The notes under the pieces were generated by a model. The model did no database searches and was not told the DNA's origin. It saw only the letters and a list, made by a program, of their open reading frames with translations. A program made the translations under genes and the position numbers. Below are positions 44,670 through 53,853 of a stretch of 64,000 bases of DNA, in pieces. The number at the start of each line of letters is the position of its first letter. The first letter of the stretch is position 1. Origin of the DNA: Bradyrhizobium cytisi (GTDB lineage: Bacteria > Pseudomonadota > Alphaproteobacteria > Rhizobiales > Xanthobacteraceae); contig NZ_VSSR01000029.1 in the NCBI RefSeq assembly GCF_008123515.1, forward strand, positions 1 through 64,000. The letters run 5' to 3'.

Positions 44670-46397
44670 TCAGAGGGATAGCTTGGCAGCACGCGTCGCC
44701 GTCACCACACTCCCCTCCGCCAGATGTCGTCCCGCGATATACCCGAACGTCAGCGCCGGCCCGAGCGTGATGCCCGGCCCGGGATAATTCCCATTCATGA
44801 TCGAGCCCATGTCGTTGCCGCAGGCGTAAAGGCCCGCGATCGGCGTGCCGTCCGCGCGCAGCACGCGCGCCTGCGCGTCCACCTTCATGCCGATGGCGGT
44901 GCCGAGATCGGCCGGGTAGATGCGCATCGCGAAGAATGGCGCATGGTGGATCGACGCGACGCAAGGGTTTGGCTTATGGCTGATATCGCCGAGGTGCCGC
45001 TGGTAGATGGTGCTGCCACGGCCGAATTCGGGATCGCGGCCCTCCTTCGCGCCGGAATTGTAGCTCGCGATCGTCGCACTCAGCACAGACGGCTTGATGC
45101 CGATCTTCGCCGCGAGCTGCGCGATATCAGGCGCCTCGATCAACTCGCCGCTCGCGATATAGCGCCTGGTACCACGCGCAAATGGCTTGATGCGGCCGAG
45201 GCCATAGCTCCACAGGAACTGACGGTCGCAGATCAGATAGAACGGCCGATCCGGCTCGCCATTGCCATCGCGCAGCATGGCGAGCACGAACTCATGGTAG
45301 GACAGCGCCTCGTTGACGAAGCGTCGCCCCGCGGCGTTGACGGCGATCACGCCGGGCTTGGCGCGGTCCGTCACGGTATGCGGGAAGACGCCGCGGCTGC
45401 CGTCGTCACGGCGGAACAGCGAAGCAGGTACCCAATAGGCCGGGCTGGTCGCCTCCGTGTTGAGCGCAGCACTGGCCGTCATCGCGAGCCGAAGCCCGTC
45501 GCCTGTACCTGCTGTGCTGGTCGCCGAGACGAAGCCGGCCGCAGGCGGGAAAAAGCGCTTGCGCAACGCGGCGTCGTGCGAAAAGCCGCCGGTCGCCAGC
45601 ACGACACCTCGCCTCGCTGCGATGGAGCGATCGCGTGAGCCATGGCGAATGACCACGCCGCTGACTCGATCGCCCTGCACCGACAAATCCTCGACATCGG
45701 CGCTGAAGAGGATCTCGACCTGCCGCGCCAGCAGCGACGCATAGAGCCGCGCCGCAAGCGCATTGCCGAGATGCAATGTCGTGCCGCGGGGCCAGCGCAG
45801 CCGCTGCAGCGCATACTCCGAGACCAGCCGCGCCGCACGCAAGGTCGAGCGCAGCGATTTTCCGATCCGGCGCAGATGCCGGATGTCGAGGCGATTGACC
45901 ATCATCCCGCCGAACAGCGTGAACTCCGGCAATGGCGCACGCAGCCGCGCGAAATGCGCGCCCAGCCGGGTGCCGTCGAACGCAACTGGCTCCAGCACGC
46001 GTCCGCCCGGCGTCGCACCGAGCCGCTCCGGATAAAAGTCCGGATAGGCTTTCACCGGCTGCAGGCGAACTTCCGTGTTGGCTTCGAGATAGGCAACCGC
46101 CTCTGGCCCACGCGCAAGGAAGGCAGCGCGCAGGCCCGCATTGGCGGGCTCCGGCACCGTGCTCGACAGATACCGAACGGCATCCGTGATGCTGTCGGCG
46201 AGCCCCGCCTCCTTCATCCTGGCATTGGCAGGGATCCACACCATGCCGCCGGACCACGCGGTCGTGCCACCGACAAAGGCGGTCTTCTCGATCACCAGCA
46301 CGTGCAACCCTTCGGCGGCGGCAACCGCCGCAGCGGTCATGCCGCCGGCACCGGCGCCGATGACAATGACGTCGTAGGTCTCATGCGCCGGCATCAT
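44670..46397 (-). CDS. FAD-dependent oxidoreductase, fumarate reductase/ketosteroid dehydrogenase type
   Basis: 575-residue flavoprotein of the succinate dehydrogenase/fumarate reductase flavoprotein superfamily. It has DVIVIGAGAGGMTAAAVAAA for FAD, the AFVGGTTAWSGGMVWIPAN stretch, RRGVVLATGGFSHD, and the C-terminal GLYACGNDMGSIMNGNYPGPG. The closest functional types are 3-ketosteroid dehydrogenases and FAD-binding dehydrogenases acting on a C-C bond. The GNYPGPGITLGPAL end is shared by that group. Stand-alone gene; the substrate is not evident. Confidence 0.87.
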   Translation of the reverse strand: MMPAHETYDVIVIGAGAGGMTAAAVAAAEGLHVLVIEKTAFVGGTTAWSGGMVWIPANARMKEAGLADSITDAVRYLSSTVPEPANAGLRAAFLARGPEAVAYLEANTEVRLQPVKAYPDFYPERLGATPGGRVLEPVAFDGTRLGAHFARLRAPLPEFTLFGGMMVNRLDIRHLRRIGKSLRSTLRAARLVSEYALQRLRWPRGTTLHLGNALAARLYASLLARQVEILFSADVEDLSVQGDRVSGVVIRHGSRDRSIAARRGVVLATGGFSHDAALRKRFFPPAAGFVSATSTAGTGDGLRLAMTASAALNTEATSPAYWVPASLFRRDDGSRGVFPHTVTDRAKPGVIAVNAAGRRFVNEALSYHEFVLAMLRDGNGEPDRPFYLICDRQFLWSYGLGRIKPFARGTRRYIASGELIEAPDIAQLAAKIGIKPSVLSATIASYNSGAKEGRDPEFGRGSTIYQRHLGDISHKPNPCVASIHHAPFFAMRIYPADLGTAIGMKVDAQARVLRADGTPIAGLYACGNDMGSIMNGNYPGPGITLGPALTFGYIAGRHLAEGSVVTATRAAKLSL

Positions 46398-46455
46398 GCG
46401 GCGAGGGTCCGGAGGCGAGGCATGACACCGTCATACCCCGCCTGTGGCCTCACAG

Positions 46456-47475
46456 CTAGCGCTGCGGCTTCCGCTCGATCGGATCGATCTCGATCGCCCG
46501 CAGGCGCCCGAGTCGCAGCACGTCCATGGCGAGCCGCCGGCCGATCCGGTCGCGGTCGAGCACCCGGATCAGATCGTCGACGCCGTTGATGTCGACACCG
46601 TCCAGCCTGATCACGACGTCGCCTGGCAACAGGCCCGCCTTCGCCGCCGGGCCGTCCTGCTCGATCTGCATCAGGAGCGCGCCCATCTTGTTCTCGACGC
46701 CGGCCAGCACCGCGTGCCGCCGCGGGACCGGTGCGGTCTGTCCGGCAACGCCGATGAAGGCGCGGCGGACGTAACCATGACGGATGATCTCCGAGAGCAC
46801 GAACTGCGCGGTATTGCTGGCAACCGCAAAGCAGATGCCTTGCGCGCCATTGATGATCGCGGTGTTGATGCCGATCACCTCTGCATTCGACGACACCAGC
46901 GGTCCGCCGGAATTGCCAGGATTGAGCGCGGCATCGGTCTGGATCACGTCCTCGATGGTGCGGCCGCTGACGGAGCGGATCGAGCGCCCGAGCGCCGAGA
47001 CGACGCCGGCGGTGACGGTCGATTCAAAGCCGAGCGGATTGCCGATCGCGATCACAAGCTGGCCGCGCCGCAACGTCTTCGAGTTGCCAAGCGCGGCATA
47101 GGGCAAGTCGCGCACGCCATTGGCGCGCAACAGCGCCAGATCTGTATCAGGGTCGACGCCGAGCACCCGGGCGTCGCCGACGTTGCCCTCGACGTCCCGC
47201 AGCCGGATCTCCTTGGAGGTCCCAACCACATGGCTGTTGGTGAGGACGAGCCCATCCGGCGAGATCACGATGCCCGAGCCGAGCCCGCCCCGTTCGCGGC
47301 CGTTCGGCACTTTTGGCCCGGTCTCGACGCGGACGACGGCTGGACCGACGCGGTCGGTGACGTCGATCACGGCATTGGAATAGGCGTCCAGCAGGGCCCG
47401 GTCATTGTCCGCGACAGCCGCCGCCGTTCGCGATGACACCGCGTCATCGACGATATCTGAAGTGAAATCCAGCAT
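46456..47475 (-). CDS. HtrA/DegP-like serine protease without signal peptide
   Basis: 339-residue trypsin-like S1C protease with one C-terminal PDZ domain (GALLMQIEQDGPAAKAGLLP, then GDVVIRLDG). The triad is visible: His in TNSHVV, Asp in DPDTDLALL and Ser in NPGNSGGPL. Unlike usual periplasmic HtrA proteins, it opens MLDFTSDIVDDAVSSRTAAA, with no hydrophobic leader. It is therefore predicted to be cytoplasmic or exported by another route. Only one PDZ domain is seen. Possible role: protein quality control or regulatory cleavage. Confidence 0.87.
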   Translation of the reverse strand: MLDFTSDIVDDAVSSRTAAAVADNDRALLDAYSNAVIDVTDRVGPAVVRVETGPKVPNGRERGGLGSGIVISPDGLVLTNSHVVGTSKEIRLRDVEGNVGDARVLGVDPDTDLALLRANGVRDLPYAALGNSKTLRRGQLVIAIGNPLGFESTVTAGVVSALGRSIRSVSGRTIEDVIQTDAALNPGNSGGPLVSSNAEVIGINTAIINGAQGICFAVASNTAQFVLSEIIRHGYVRRAFIGVAGQTAPVPRRHAVLAGVENKMGALLMQIEQDGPAAKAGLLPGDVVIRLDGVDINGVDDLIRVLDRDRIGRRLAMDVLRLGRLRAIEIDPIERKPQR

Positions 47476-47566
47476 GGCAAAAGTCCTTGAGGCTCACACA
47501 GATGGTGGCCTGTTCCGTCAGGCGCAAGTGGCCCGTCTGGGGCGCAAGGCTGGACTGCCTAGGTGG

Positions 47567-48016
47567 CTAGGGTGCCCGCCGCAACGTACCGGACCTGGCC
47601 TTGACCGGGTCGAGCAGCGACCAGTCGCCGTCCGGGAGCACATAGCCGTTGGGGAACGGCGCGCGCAGCTCGAGCCCGAGCGAGCGCAGCACGCGATCGT
47701 CGCGGTAGTAGCATTGCAGCACTACGCGAACGAGTGTCGCGGCCGCCGCGCCGCCCTGCTTGCGAAGCTCCTGCGCCACTGCATCGCGCCTGGCGGCATC
47801 AAGCTCCGCGAGCGGCTGGCCGGCAAGCCGCGCCAGATGGTCCAGCGCCGCCGTCACCAATTTGGCGTCGCGGCCGAGCGTAGCAAGAATGTCGGCCTGG
47901 ATCGCGGGATCATCGGCGCCGGGCACCTTGTGCTCGTCGCTGGCGGGAACGATCATCGCTGCGATAGTGCGGAGGTCGTCGCGCTGGGCGCGCGTGAGTT
48001 GATTGTCTGCGGACAT
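47567..48016 (-). CDS. small partner of a GMC oxidoreductase (gluconate dehydrogenase subunit 3-like)
   Basis: 149-residue protein starting MSADNQLTRAQRDDLRTIAA. The body (MIVPASDEHKVPGADDPA, then FPNGYVLPDGDWSLLDPVK at the end) resembles the small gamma subunit of FAD-linked gluconate-type dehydrogenases. It lacks the usual twin-arginine leader seen in many such subunits. The stop of the GMC gene lies seven bases upstream of its ATG, so the two are one transcription unit. Assignment is moderate. Confidence 0.7.
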   Translation of the reverse strand: MSADNQLTRAQRDDLRTIAAMIVPASDEHKVPGADDPAIQADILATLGRDAKLVTAALDHLARLAGQPLAELDAARRDAVAQELRKQGGAAAATLVRVVLQCYYRDDRVLRSLGLELRAPFPNGYVLPDGDWSLLDPVKARSGTLRRAP

Positions 48017-48023
48017 AGCGGCC

Positions 48024-49622
48024 TCAGTCGAACAAATTGGCAAGGCGCTGCTTCATCTGGTCGGCGATGTAGAGCGCGAGGGCCTGGATGGTGGACGTCG
48101 GATTCACGCCGCCCGAGGTGACGAAGATGCTGCCGTCGACGATAAACAGGTTCTTCACGTCATGCGTGCGGCCCCATTCGTTGACGACGGAGCGTTTTGG
48201 GTCGGTGCCCATCCGCGCGGTGCCGAGCAGATGCCAGCCGCCCCACGGGATCGGCGAATTGATGCAGATGTCGGTTGCGCCGGCTGTCTCGAGAATCTCG
48301 CGGCCACGGGCGAGCGCATGGTCCATCATCTTCCGGCTGTTCTCGCTGATCGTGTAGTTGATCTTCGGCGCGGGGATTCCGTGGCTGTCCTTCAGCACCG
48401 GATCGAGCGTGACCTGGTTGTGCTCCTCCGGCAGGTCCTCGCAGATCGCGGAGAACCCGAGCCGATGGCCGTTGAGCTTGCGGAAGACGCGGTGATGATC
48501 TGCGCCCCAGGGCAGAATGCCCTTCTGCTCGCTGACGACAGCCTCGAACACCGGCCCGGCCCCGCGCACGAACTGGACGCCATACCCGCGCACGAAGCCG
48601 CGCGACAGGTCCGTGTCATACCACTGCTTGCTCCACAGGCAGGTCGGCGGCGCGCGGTTGCTGTCGGTCGGCTCCTTCACGTAACCATAGATCTGCGCAT
48701 AGGGGTGGAACATCAAATTCCTGCCGACGAGGCCTGACGAGTTGGCAAGACCGTCCGGGAAGCGGTCAGATTTCGAGTTCAGCAGCAGCCGCGGCGTGCC
48801 GACGCCGTTGCAGGCGATGATGACGACGTGCGCCGGCTGGAACTGCTCGACCCCGTCCTTGTCGTAATAGACCACGCCCGCGGCCATGCCGTTCTCGTCG
48901 GTCGTGATCTCGCGTACCCGGCAATGGGTGCGCAGCTCGACGCCGGCGCGGACGGCATGCGGCCAATAGGTGATGTCGGTCGAGGATTTTGCACCTTGCG
49001 CGCAGGCCGGCGTACAATGGCCGAGATTGATGCAGCGGGCGCGGCCATCATAATCCATGGTCGCAACCGTCGTGTCCGACGGCCACCAGTGCCAGCCGAG
49101 CTTGTTCATGGCCTTGCCGATGATGGCCCCGGACAATCCAAGCGGCTGTTGCGGCATCGGCGGATGCGTCAGCGGCGACAGCGGATCGCCCGATAGACCT
49201 GATGTGCCCATCATCCGGTCGTTCTCTTCGAAGAACGGGGTCAGGGCGTCGTAATCGATCGGCCAGTCGTCGGCGACGCCGTCCAGCGTCTTCACCTTGA
49301 AATCAGAGGGATGCAGTCGCGGCCAATGCGCGGTGTACATCACCGTCGAGCCACCGACCGCATTATAGTTGACGACCTTGATCGGCGAATTGTCGTCGTT
49401 GATCGGATAATCTTCGGGTCGGCCGCGGACATTCGGGCTCGACGACCACTCGCCGTAGAATTTGGCCTCCCAGTCGCGGCCCGTGCTGGGATATTCCGCC
49501 GGATTCATCCAGCCGCCCTGCTCCAGGCAGAGAATGTGCATCTTGGTCTCGGCCAGCGACCACGCCACTGCGGCGCCCGAAGCGCCGGCGCCGATGATCA
49601 GGACGTCCACGGGGTCTTTCAT
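48024..49622 (-). CDS. GMC-family FAD-dependent oxidoreductase
   Basis: 532-residue glucose-methanol-choline oxidoreductase. It has DVLIIGAGASGAAVAWSLAE for FAD, NYNAVGGSTVMYTAHWPRLH, CTPACAQGAKSSTD, and the active-site region near the end (GGWHLLGTARMG and VTSGGVNPTSTIQALAL). The ATG 49622 (MKDPVDVLIIGAG) has GGAGGA upstream; an earlier ATG would add 17 charged residues. It pairs with the small gamma-like subunit. A cytochrome c subunit, normal in three-subunit GMC dehydrogenases, is not present next to it. Confidence 0.9.
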   Translation of the reverse strand: MKDPVDVLIIGAGASGAAVAWSLAETKMHILCLEQGGWMNPAEYPSTGRDWEAKFYGEWSSSPNVRGRPEDYPINDDNSPIKVVNYNAVGGSTVMYTAHWPRLHPSDFKVKTLDGVADDWPIDYDALTPFFEENDRMMGTSGLSGDPLSPLTHPPMPQQPLGLSGAIIGKAMNKLGWHWWPSDTTVATMDYDGRARCINLGHCTPACAQGAKSSTDITYWPHAVRAGVELRTHCRVREITTDENGMAAGVVYYDKDGVEQFQPAHVVIIACNGVGTPRLLLNSKSDRFPDGLANSSGLVGRNLMFHPYAQIYGYVKEPTDSNRAPPTCLWSKQWYDTDLSRGFVRGYGVQFVRGAGPVFEAVVSEQKGILPWGADHHRVFRKLNGHRLGFSAICEDLPEEHNQVTLDPVLKDSHGIPAPKINYTISENSRKMMDHALARGREILETAGATDICINSPIPWGGWHLLGTARMGTDPKRSVVNEWGRTHDVKNLFIVDGSIFVTSGGVNPTSTIQALALYIADQMKQRLANLFD

Positions 49623-49822
49623 CAAAAAATCTTCCTCCCGCCCTCGCCGCTTCGCGGGCGATTCGGCCGTCACGGCTCACAAGGCCGGCAAACGATAGGG
49701 GTAGACCGGCCGGCGAGTAAAGGCTCGCGCGCGAATGTCGCACTTCGCACAGCGCAGACCATTGGTATCGTCCCAGCCGGATGCTAGGAACGGAGGCCAA
49801 GAGCAATCGATAGCGAGAGATT

Positions 49823-50611
49823 ATGTCCGTCGAGAATTCATTTGCCGCAGCCCGCGCCTTCGCGCTCGTTTTATTTCTCGCTCTGTCCGGATCTCTGGGG
49901 ATCTCCAGCCCCGCCACCGCGCTGACCGCCGCCGCGACCGTCCGTGACGCCAATTCCATTCAGCTCGGCGACGTCACCTACCGGCTCGACGGCGTCGACG
50001 CGCCCGAGCTGGACCAGATCTGCATCGACGATCACGCCGATCCCTGGACCTGCGGCATCGAGGCCCGCGACCAGCTCACCAAGCTGGTCGGCGGAAAGCC
50101 CGTGCGTTGCGACGATGTCGGTCCCGAGAAGAATTTTGGCAAGCGCCACCGCGCGGTCTGCACGGTCGAGGGCGACAAGGTCTCGTTGAACGAGCAGCTG
50201 CTCAAACTGGGCTTTGCCATCGCGCGCGAGCCCACCAAGGCCAACGTCAAGCCGGCGGCTGCCGAAGCCAAGACGGCATCTGCCGGCATCTGGAAGGGCT
50301 GCTTTGTTGCACCGCAAGAATTCCGCACCGGCAAGAAAGATGGCGCCCTGCTCGGCGCCGCCTGCCGCGCCGACCGCGACAAGGAGATTCGCGCGGTGCT
50401 GTTTCCGGAAGAACTGACGGCGCCGCCGAGCTGCGCCATCAAGGGCAAGCTCGCTGTGCGCGCGCGCGTCACCGGCAATATCGGCATCTATCATCTGCGG
50501 GGCTGCCCGAGCTACGCCGCAACCACCCAGCCGGACCGCTGGTTCTGCTCGGAGGACGACGCGCAGGCCTCGGGCTTCCGCAGGGCCTACAATTGCCGCC
50601 GGCCAAAGTGA
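49823..50611 (+). CDS. secreted thermonuclease-family (SNase-like) protein
   Basis: 262 residues with a signal peptide (FALVLFLALSGSLGISSPATA). The N-terminal half is a staphylococcal nuclease-like fold: RLDGVDAPELDQ (metal/Arg loop), FGKRHRAVCTVEG and LNEQLLKLGFAIAR. The catalytic Arg/Glu positions are roughly kept. The C-terminal half is unusual (KEIRAVLFPEEL, then GNIGIYHLRGCPSYAATTQP and FCSEDDAQASGFRRAYNC), a Cys-rich module found in other rhizobial proteins after an SNase domain. Periplasmic location is expected. Confidence 0.82.
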   Translation: MSVENSFAAARAFALVLFLALSGSLGISSPATALTAAATVRDANSIQLGDVTYRLDGVDAPELDQICIDDHADPWTCGIEARDQLTKLVGGKPVRCDDVGPEKNFGKRHRAVCTVEGDKVSLNEQLLKLGFAIAREPTKANVKPAAAEAKTASAGIWKGCFVAPQEFRTGKKDGALLGAACRADRDKEIRAVLFPEELTAPPSCAIKGKLAVRARVTGNIGIYHLRGCPSYAATTQPDRWFCSEDDAQASGFRRAYNCRRPK

Positions 50612-50784
50612 GCAAGTGGTTCACGCAGCCGTGAGTGGTAGACCGAGACAGTATTGATCCGGAATTGAACTCCGTCGCGAATTGGTACACTCATAAACGT
50701 GCGCACGCGCCTTGCGCGAGTGCATCCTTGGCAGGCGATCCTCATCGGATTGTCTTTGCTCGGGCGTTTCCTCCCTAGACTTGG

Positions 50785-50816
50785 GCCGCTTGTCACAACA
50801 AGCGGCTCTTCTTTTC
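50785..50816 (+). terminator. rho-independent terminator
   Basis: GCCGCTTGT (50785-50793) and ACAAGCGGC (50798-50806) form a perfect 9-bp stem with a 4-base loop, followed by TCTTCTTTTC. On the plus strand this is a good intrinsic terminator, 174 bases after the SNase-like gene. It also lies just beyond the end of the convergent cyo operon. Confidence 0.72.
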
Positions 50817-50825
50817 TGCGCGGCG

Positions 50826-51215
50826 CTAGCTGTGCATCCGAATGAACTGATCCATCGGCGGCATGTTCTGATTGAGATGCGCCATGATCCAGACGGTTCC
50901 GCCCACCACCAGGAACACGACCAGCAGCCCGAAGGCCAGCGCCAGCACGTTGTTGGTGTTGTCAGGCCCCGTGGTGATGTGCAGGAAGAACACCAGATGC
51001 ACGCCCATCTGCGCGATCGCAAGCACGATCAGCGCGACGGGAATGGAAGGCTGCCAGACCAGATCGGTGCCGGCGATGAAGAATGACGTTGCCGTCAGGA
51101 GCAGCGCCAGGCCGAGACCAACAACGTAGCCAACGATCCGCTCACCTACGCTGTGCTGCTCTTCTTCGCCCGGAGCGAGATCATGTTCAGTCCGCGCGTG
51201 CGTCTGATCGCTCAT
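50826..51215 (-). CDS. cyoD: cytochrome bo3 quinol oxidase subunit IV
   Basis: 129-residue small membrane subunit with three spans, the last gene of cyoABCD. The stretch LIVLAIAQMGVHLVFFLHI is the conserved TM2 of CyoD, and the Met/His-rich end follows. The ATG at 51215 overlaps the cyoC stop by four bases (ATGA). The polar N-terminus (QTHARTEHDLAPGEEEQHS) is longer than in E. coli CyoD. Confidence 0.92.
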   Translation of the reverse strand: MSDQTHARTEHDLAPGEEEQHSVGERIVGYVVGLGLALLLTATSFFIAGTDLVWQPSIPVALIVLAIAQMGVHLVFFLHITTGPDNTNNVLALAFGLLVVFLVVGGTVWIMAHLNQNMPPMDQFIRMHS

Positions 51216-51853
51216 ACGCCACTCCCTAGCAGATAGACGACGGAAAAGACGCCGACCCAGATGATGTCGAGCGCGTGCCAGAACAGCGCGAAGCACATCA
51301 TCCGGCGCAGGACGTCGGCGCGAAAGCCCTTGGCGAAGACCTGGGCCATCATGGTGAGCAGCCAGAGCACTCCGGCCGACACATGCAGGCCGTGACACCC
51401 GACCAGCGAGAAGAACGCAGTCAGGAAGGCACTGCGCGACGGGCCATAGCCGCGGGAGACGAGATCGGCGAATTCGCGGAACTCGATCAAGAGGAAGATG
51501 AGGCCGAGCACGCAGGTCACGGCCATGCCGAGATAGAACCAGAACCGGTTGCGGACGTCGGCCGCAATGCTCGCCATGCCACAAGTGAAGCTCGACAGCA
51601 GCAGGCAAACCGTCTCGATCGCAACGTTCCGCTGCTCGAAGATCTCCGAGCCTTTCGGGCCGTCGGCGGTCTGGCTGACCAGCACCGCATAGGCCGCGAA
51701 GAAGCAGGAGAACATCACGATGTCGGAGAGCAGGAAGACCCAGAAGCCGTAAGCCGTCACGATGCGCTTCGATGCGGGGCCGGGATGCTCGACGACGAGC
51801 CCGATGTGATGGGGATCGGCATGGGCGCGGCCGACGGTCGCTGTCATCGACAT
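51212..51853 (-). CDS. cyoC: cytochrome bo3 quinol oxidase subunit III
   Basis: 213-residue subunit III with five spans, of normal length (E. coli 204). Conserved segments include YGFWVFLLSDIVMFSCFFAA, GCHGLHVSAGVLWLL and LFWHALDIIWVGVFSVVY. Start overlaps cyoB by one base (TGATG). It does not bind haem but stabilises subunit I in the quinol oxidase. Confidence 0.94.
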   Translation of the reverse strand: MSMTATVGRAHADPHHIGLVVEHPGPASKRIVTAYGFWVFLLSDIVMFSCFFAAYAVLVSQTADGPKGSEIFEQRNVAIETVCLLLSSFTCGMASIAADVRNRFWFYLGMAVTCVLGLIFLLIEFREFADLVSRGYGPSRSAFLTAFFSLVGCHGLHVSAGVLWLLTMMAQVFAKGFRADVLRRMMCFALFWHALDIIWVGVFSVVYLLGSGV

Positions 51854-53853
51854 CAGATCGCTCCCGCCATGCTGACGAGGCTGCGCCGTTCCTCGAGATT
51901 GATACGGTCGATGCGCGCGACTTCGTCCGCCGGAATGACGTATTCGTCATGGTCGCGCCAGGCGAACACGACGAAGGTCGCGAACGCGCCAATGCCGCCC
52001 AAGATCACCATCCACCAGATGTGCCAGATCAGCGCAAAGCCCATGATGGTGGCGAAGAACGCGCAGACGAAACCCGTCGGAGAGTTCCTGGGCATCTCGA
52101 TGTCGTGGTATTCGGGCGCAGTGTGCTCGAGCGATTGCTGCTGGGCGTGAATCTTTATGTCCCAATAGGCGTCTTCGCCGCGCACGTCGGGATGGAAGGC
52201 GAAATTGAACACCGGCGGCGGCGACGAGGTCGCCCATTCCAAGGAGCGGCCGTCCCAGGGATCGCCGGTGCGGTCGCGCAAAGCCTCGCGGTTGCGGATG
52301 CTGACAACGAGCTGCATGATCTGGCAGATCACGCCGATCGACAACACGGCCATGCCGATCGCAGCCACGATCATCCAGGGTCGCCACTCCGCGACGTCAT
52401 AGTGCTGCATGCGCCGCGTCATGCCGAGCATGCCGGCGACATAGAGCGGAAGGAAGGTGACATAGAAGCCTGAGAAGGTAAACCAGAACGCGAGCTTGCC
52501 CCAGCGCTCGTCGAGGCGGAAGCCGAACGCCTTGGGAAACCAGTATTCGAAGCCGGCGAAGGCGCCGAACAGCACGCCGCCGATGATGACGTTGTGGAAA
52601 TGCGCCACCAGGAACATGCTGTTGTGAAGCATGAAATCCGCCGGCGGCACCGCAACCAGTACGCCGGTCAAGCCGCCGATGATGAAGGTGACCATGAAGC
52701 CGACCGCCCACAGCATCGGCGTCGCAAAGCGGATCCGGCCACCATACATCGTGAACAGCCAGTTGTAGATCTTCACCCCCGTCGGCACCGCGATGATCAT
52801 GCTGGCGATGCCGAAGATGGCGTTGACATCGGGACCCGCGCCCATCGTGAAGAAATGGTGCAGCCAAACCATGAAGGAGATGATGCAGATCGCCATGGTG
52901 GCGAGCACCATCGAACGGTAACCGAACAGCGCCTTGCCGGAAAAGGTCGACACCACCTCGGAGAAGATGCCGAAGGCCGGCAGCACGAGGATGTAGACCT
53001 CCGGATGGCCCCAGGCCCAGATCAAATTCATGAACATCATGACGTTGCCACCGGCCTCGTTGGTGAAGAAGTGGAAGCCAAGATAACGGTCGAGCAGCAG
53101 CATCGCGAGCGTCGCGGTGAGGATCGGGAACGCCGCAACGATCAGGAGGTTCGAAGCCAGCGTGGTCCAGCAAAACATCGGCATGCGCAGATAGTTCATG
53201 CCCTTGGTGCGCAGCTTCAGCACTGTCGTGACGAGATTGATGCCTGCGACCAGCGTGCCGACGCCGGAGATCTGCAGCGACCAGGCGTAATAGTCGACGC
53301 CGACGCCCGGCGAATAGGACAGTTCCGATAGCGGCGGAAAGGCGAGCCAGCCGGTGCGCGCGAACTCGCCGATCACGAGCGACAGGTTGACCAGCAGCGC
53401 GCCTGTCGCGGTCAGCCAGAAGCCGACTGAATTCAGCGTCGGAAAAGCGACGTCGCGCACGCCGAGCTGAAGCGGCACGACGAGGTTCATCAAGCCGATC
53501 ACGAACGGCATCGCCACGAAGAAGATCATGATGGTGCCGTGGGCCGAAAAGATCTGGTTGTAGTGTTCCGGCGGAAGATAGCCCTGCGACTGGTACGCGA
53601 TCGCCTGCTGTATCCGCATCATGATGGCATCGCTGCCGCCCCGCAGCAGCATCACTGAAGCCAGCAAGATGTACATCACGCCGATGCGCTTGTGATCGAC
53701 GCTGGTGATCCATTCGTGCCAGAGATAGGGCAGATGGCCCTTCACGATGACCCAGATCAGCACTGCCAGTATCCCCACCAGCACCACGGCGCCCGCGATC
53801 AGCGGAATCGGCTGGCCGAACGGGATCACCGACCAATCGAGCTTACCGAGCAT
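51853..53853 (-). CDS. cyoB: cytochrome bo3 quinol oxidase subunit I
   Basis: 666-residue catalytic subunit, close to E. coli CyoB (663), which reduces oxygen to water and pumps protons. Haem and CuB ligands are in WAWGHPEVYILVLPAFG (His-Tyr pair), VWLHHFFTMGAG and FLVAHFHNVIIGGV. Of several upstream ATG codons, 53853 (MLGKLDWSVIPFGQP) has GGAGG at best spacing. It overlaps the end of cyoA by about 11 bases. No cyoE (haem O synthase) is in the window. Confidence 0.94.
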   Translation of the reverse strand: MLGKLDWSVIPFGQPIPLIAGAVVLVGILAVLIWVIVKGHLPYLWHEWITSVDHKRIGVMYILLASVMLLRGGSDAIMMRIQQAIAYQSQGYLPPEHYNQIFSAHGTIMIFFVAMPFVIGLMNLVVPLQLGVRDVAFPTLNSVGFWLTATGALLVNLSLVIGEFARTGWLAFPPLSELSYSPGVGVDYYAWSLQISGVGTLVAGINLVTTVLKLRTKGMNYLRMPMFCWTTLASNLLIVAAFPILTATLAMLLLDRYLGFHFFTNEAGGNVMMFMNLIWAWGHPEVYILVLPAFGIFSEVVSTFSGKALFGYRSMVLATMAICIISFMVWLHHFFTMGAGPDVNAIFGIASMIIAVPTGVKIYNWLFTMYGGRIRFATPMLWAVGFMVTFIIGGLTGVLVAVPPADFMLHNSMFLVAHFHNVIIGGVLFGAFAGFEYWFPKAFGFRLDERWGKLAFWFTFSGFYVTFLPLYVAGMLGMTRRMQHYDVAEWRPWMIVAAIGMAVLSIGVICQIMQLVVSIRNREALRDRTGDPWDGRSLEWATSSPPPVFNFAFHPDVRGEDAYWDIKIHAQQQSLEHTAPEYHDIEMPRNSPTGFVCAFFATIMGFALIWHIWWMVILGGIGAFATFVVFAWRDHDEYVIPADEVARIDRINLEERRSLVSMAGAI

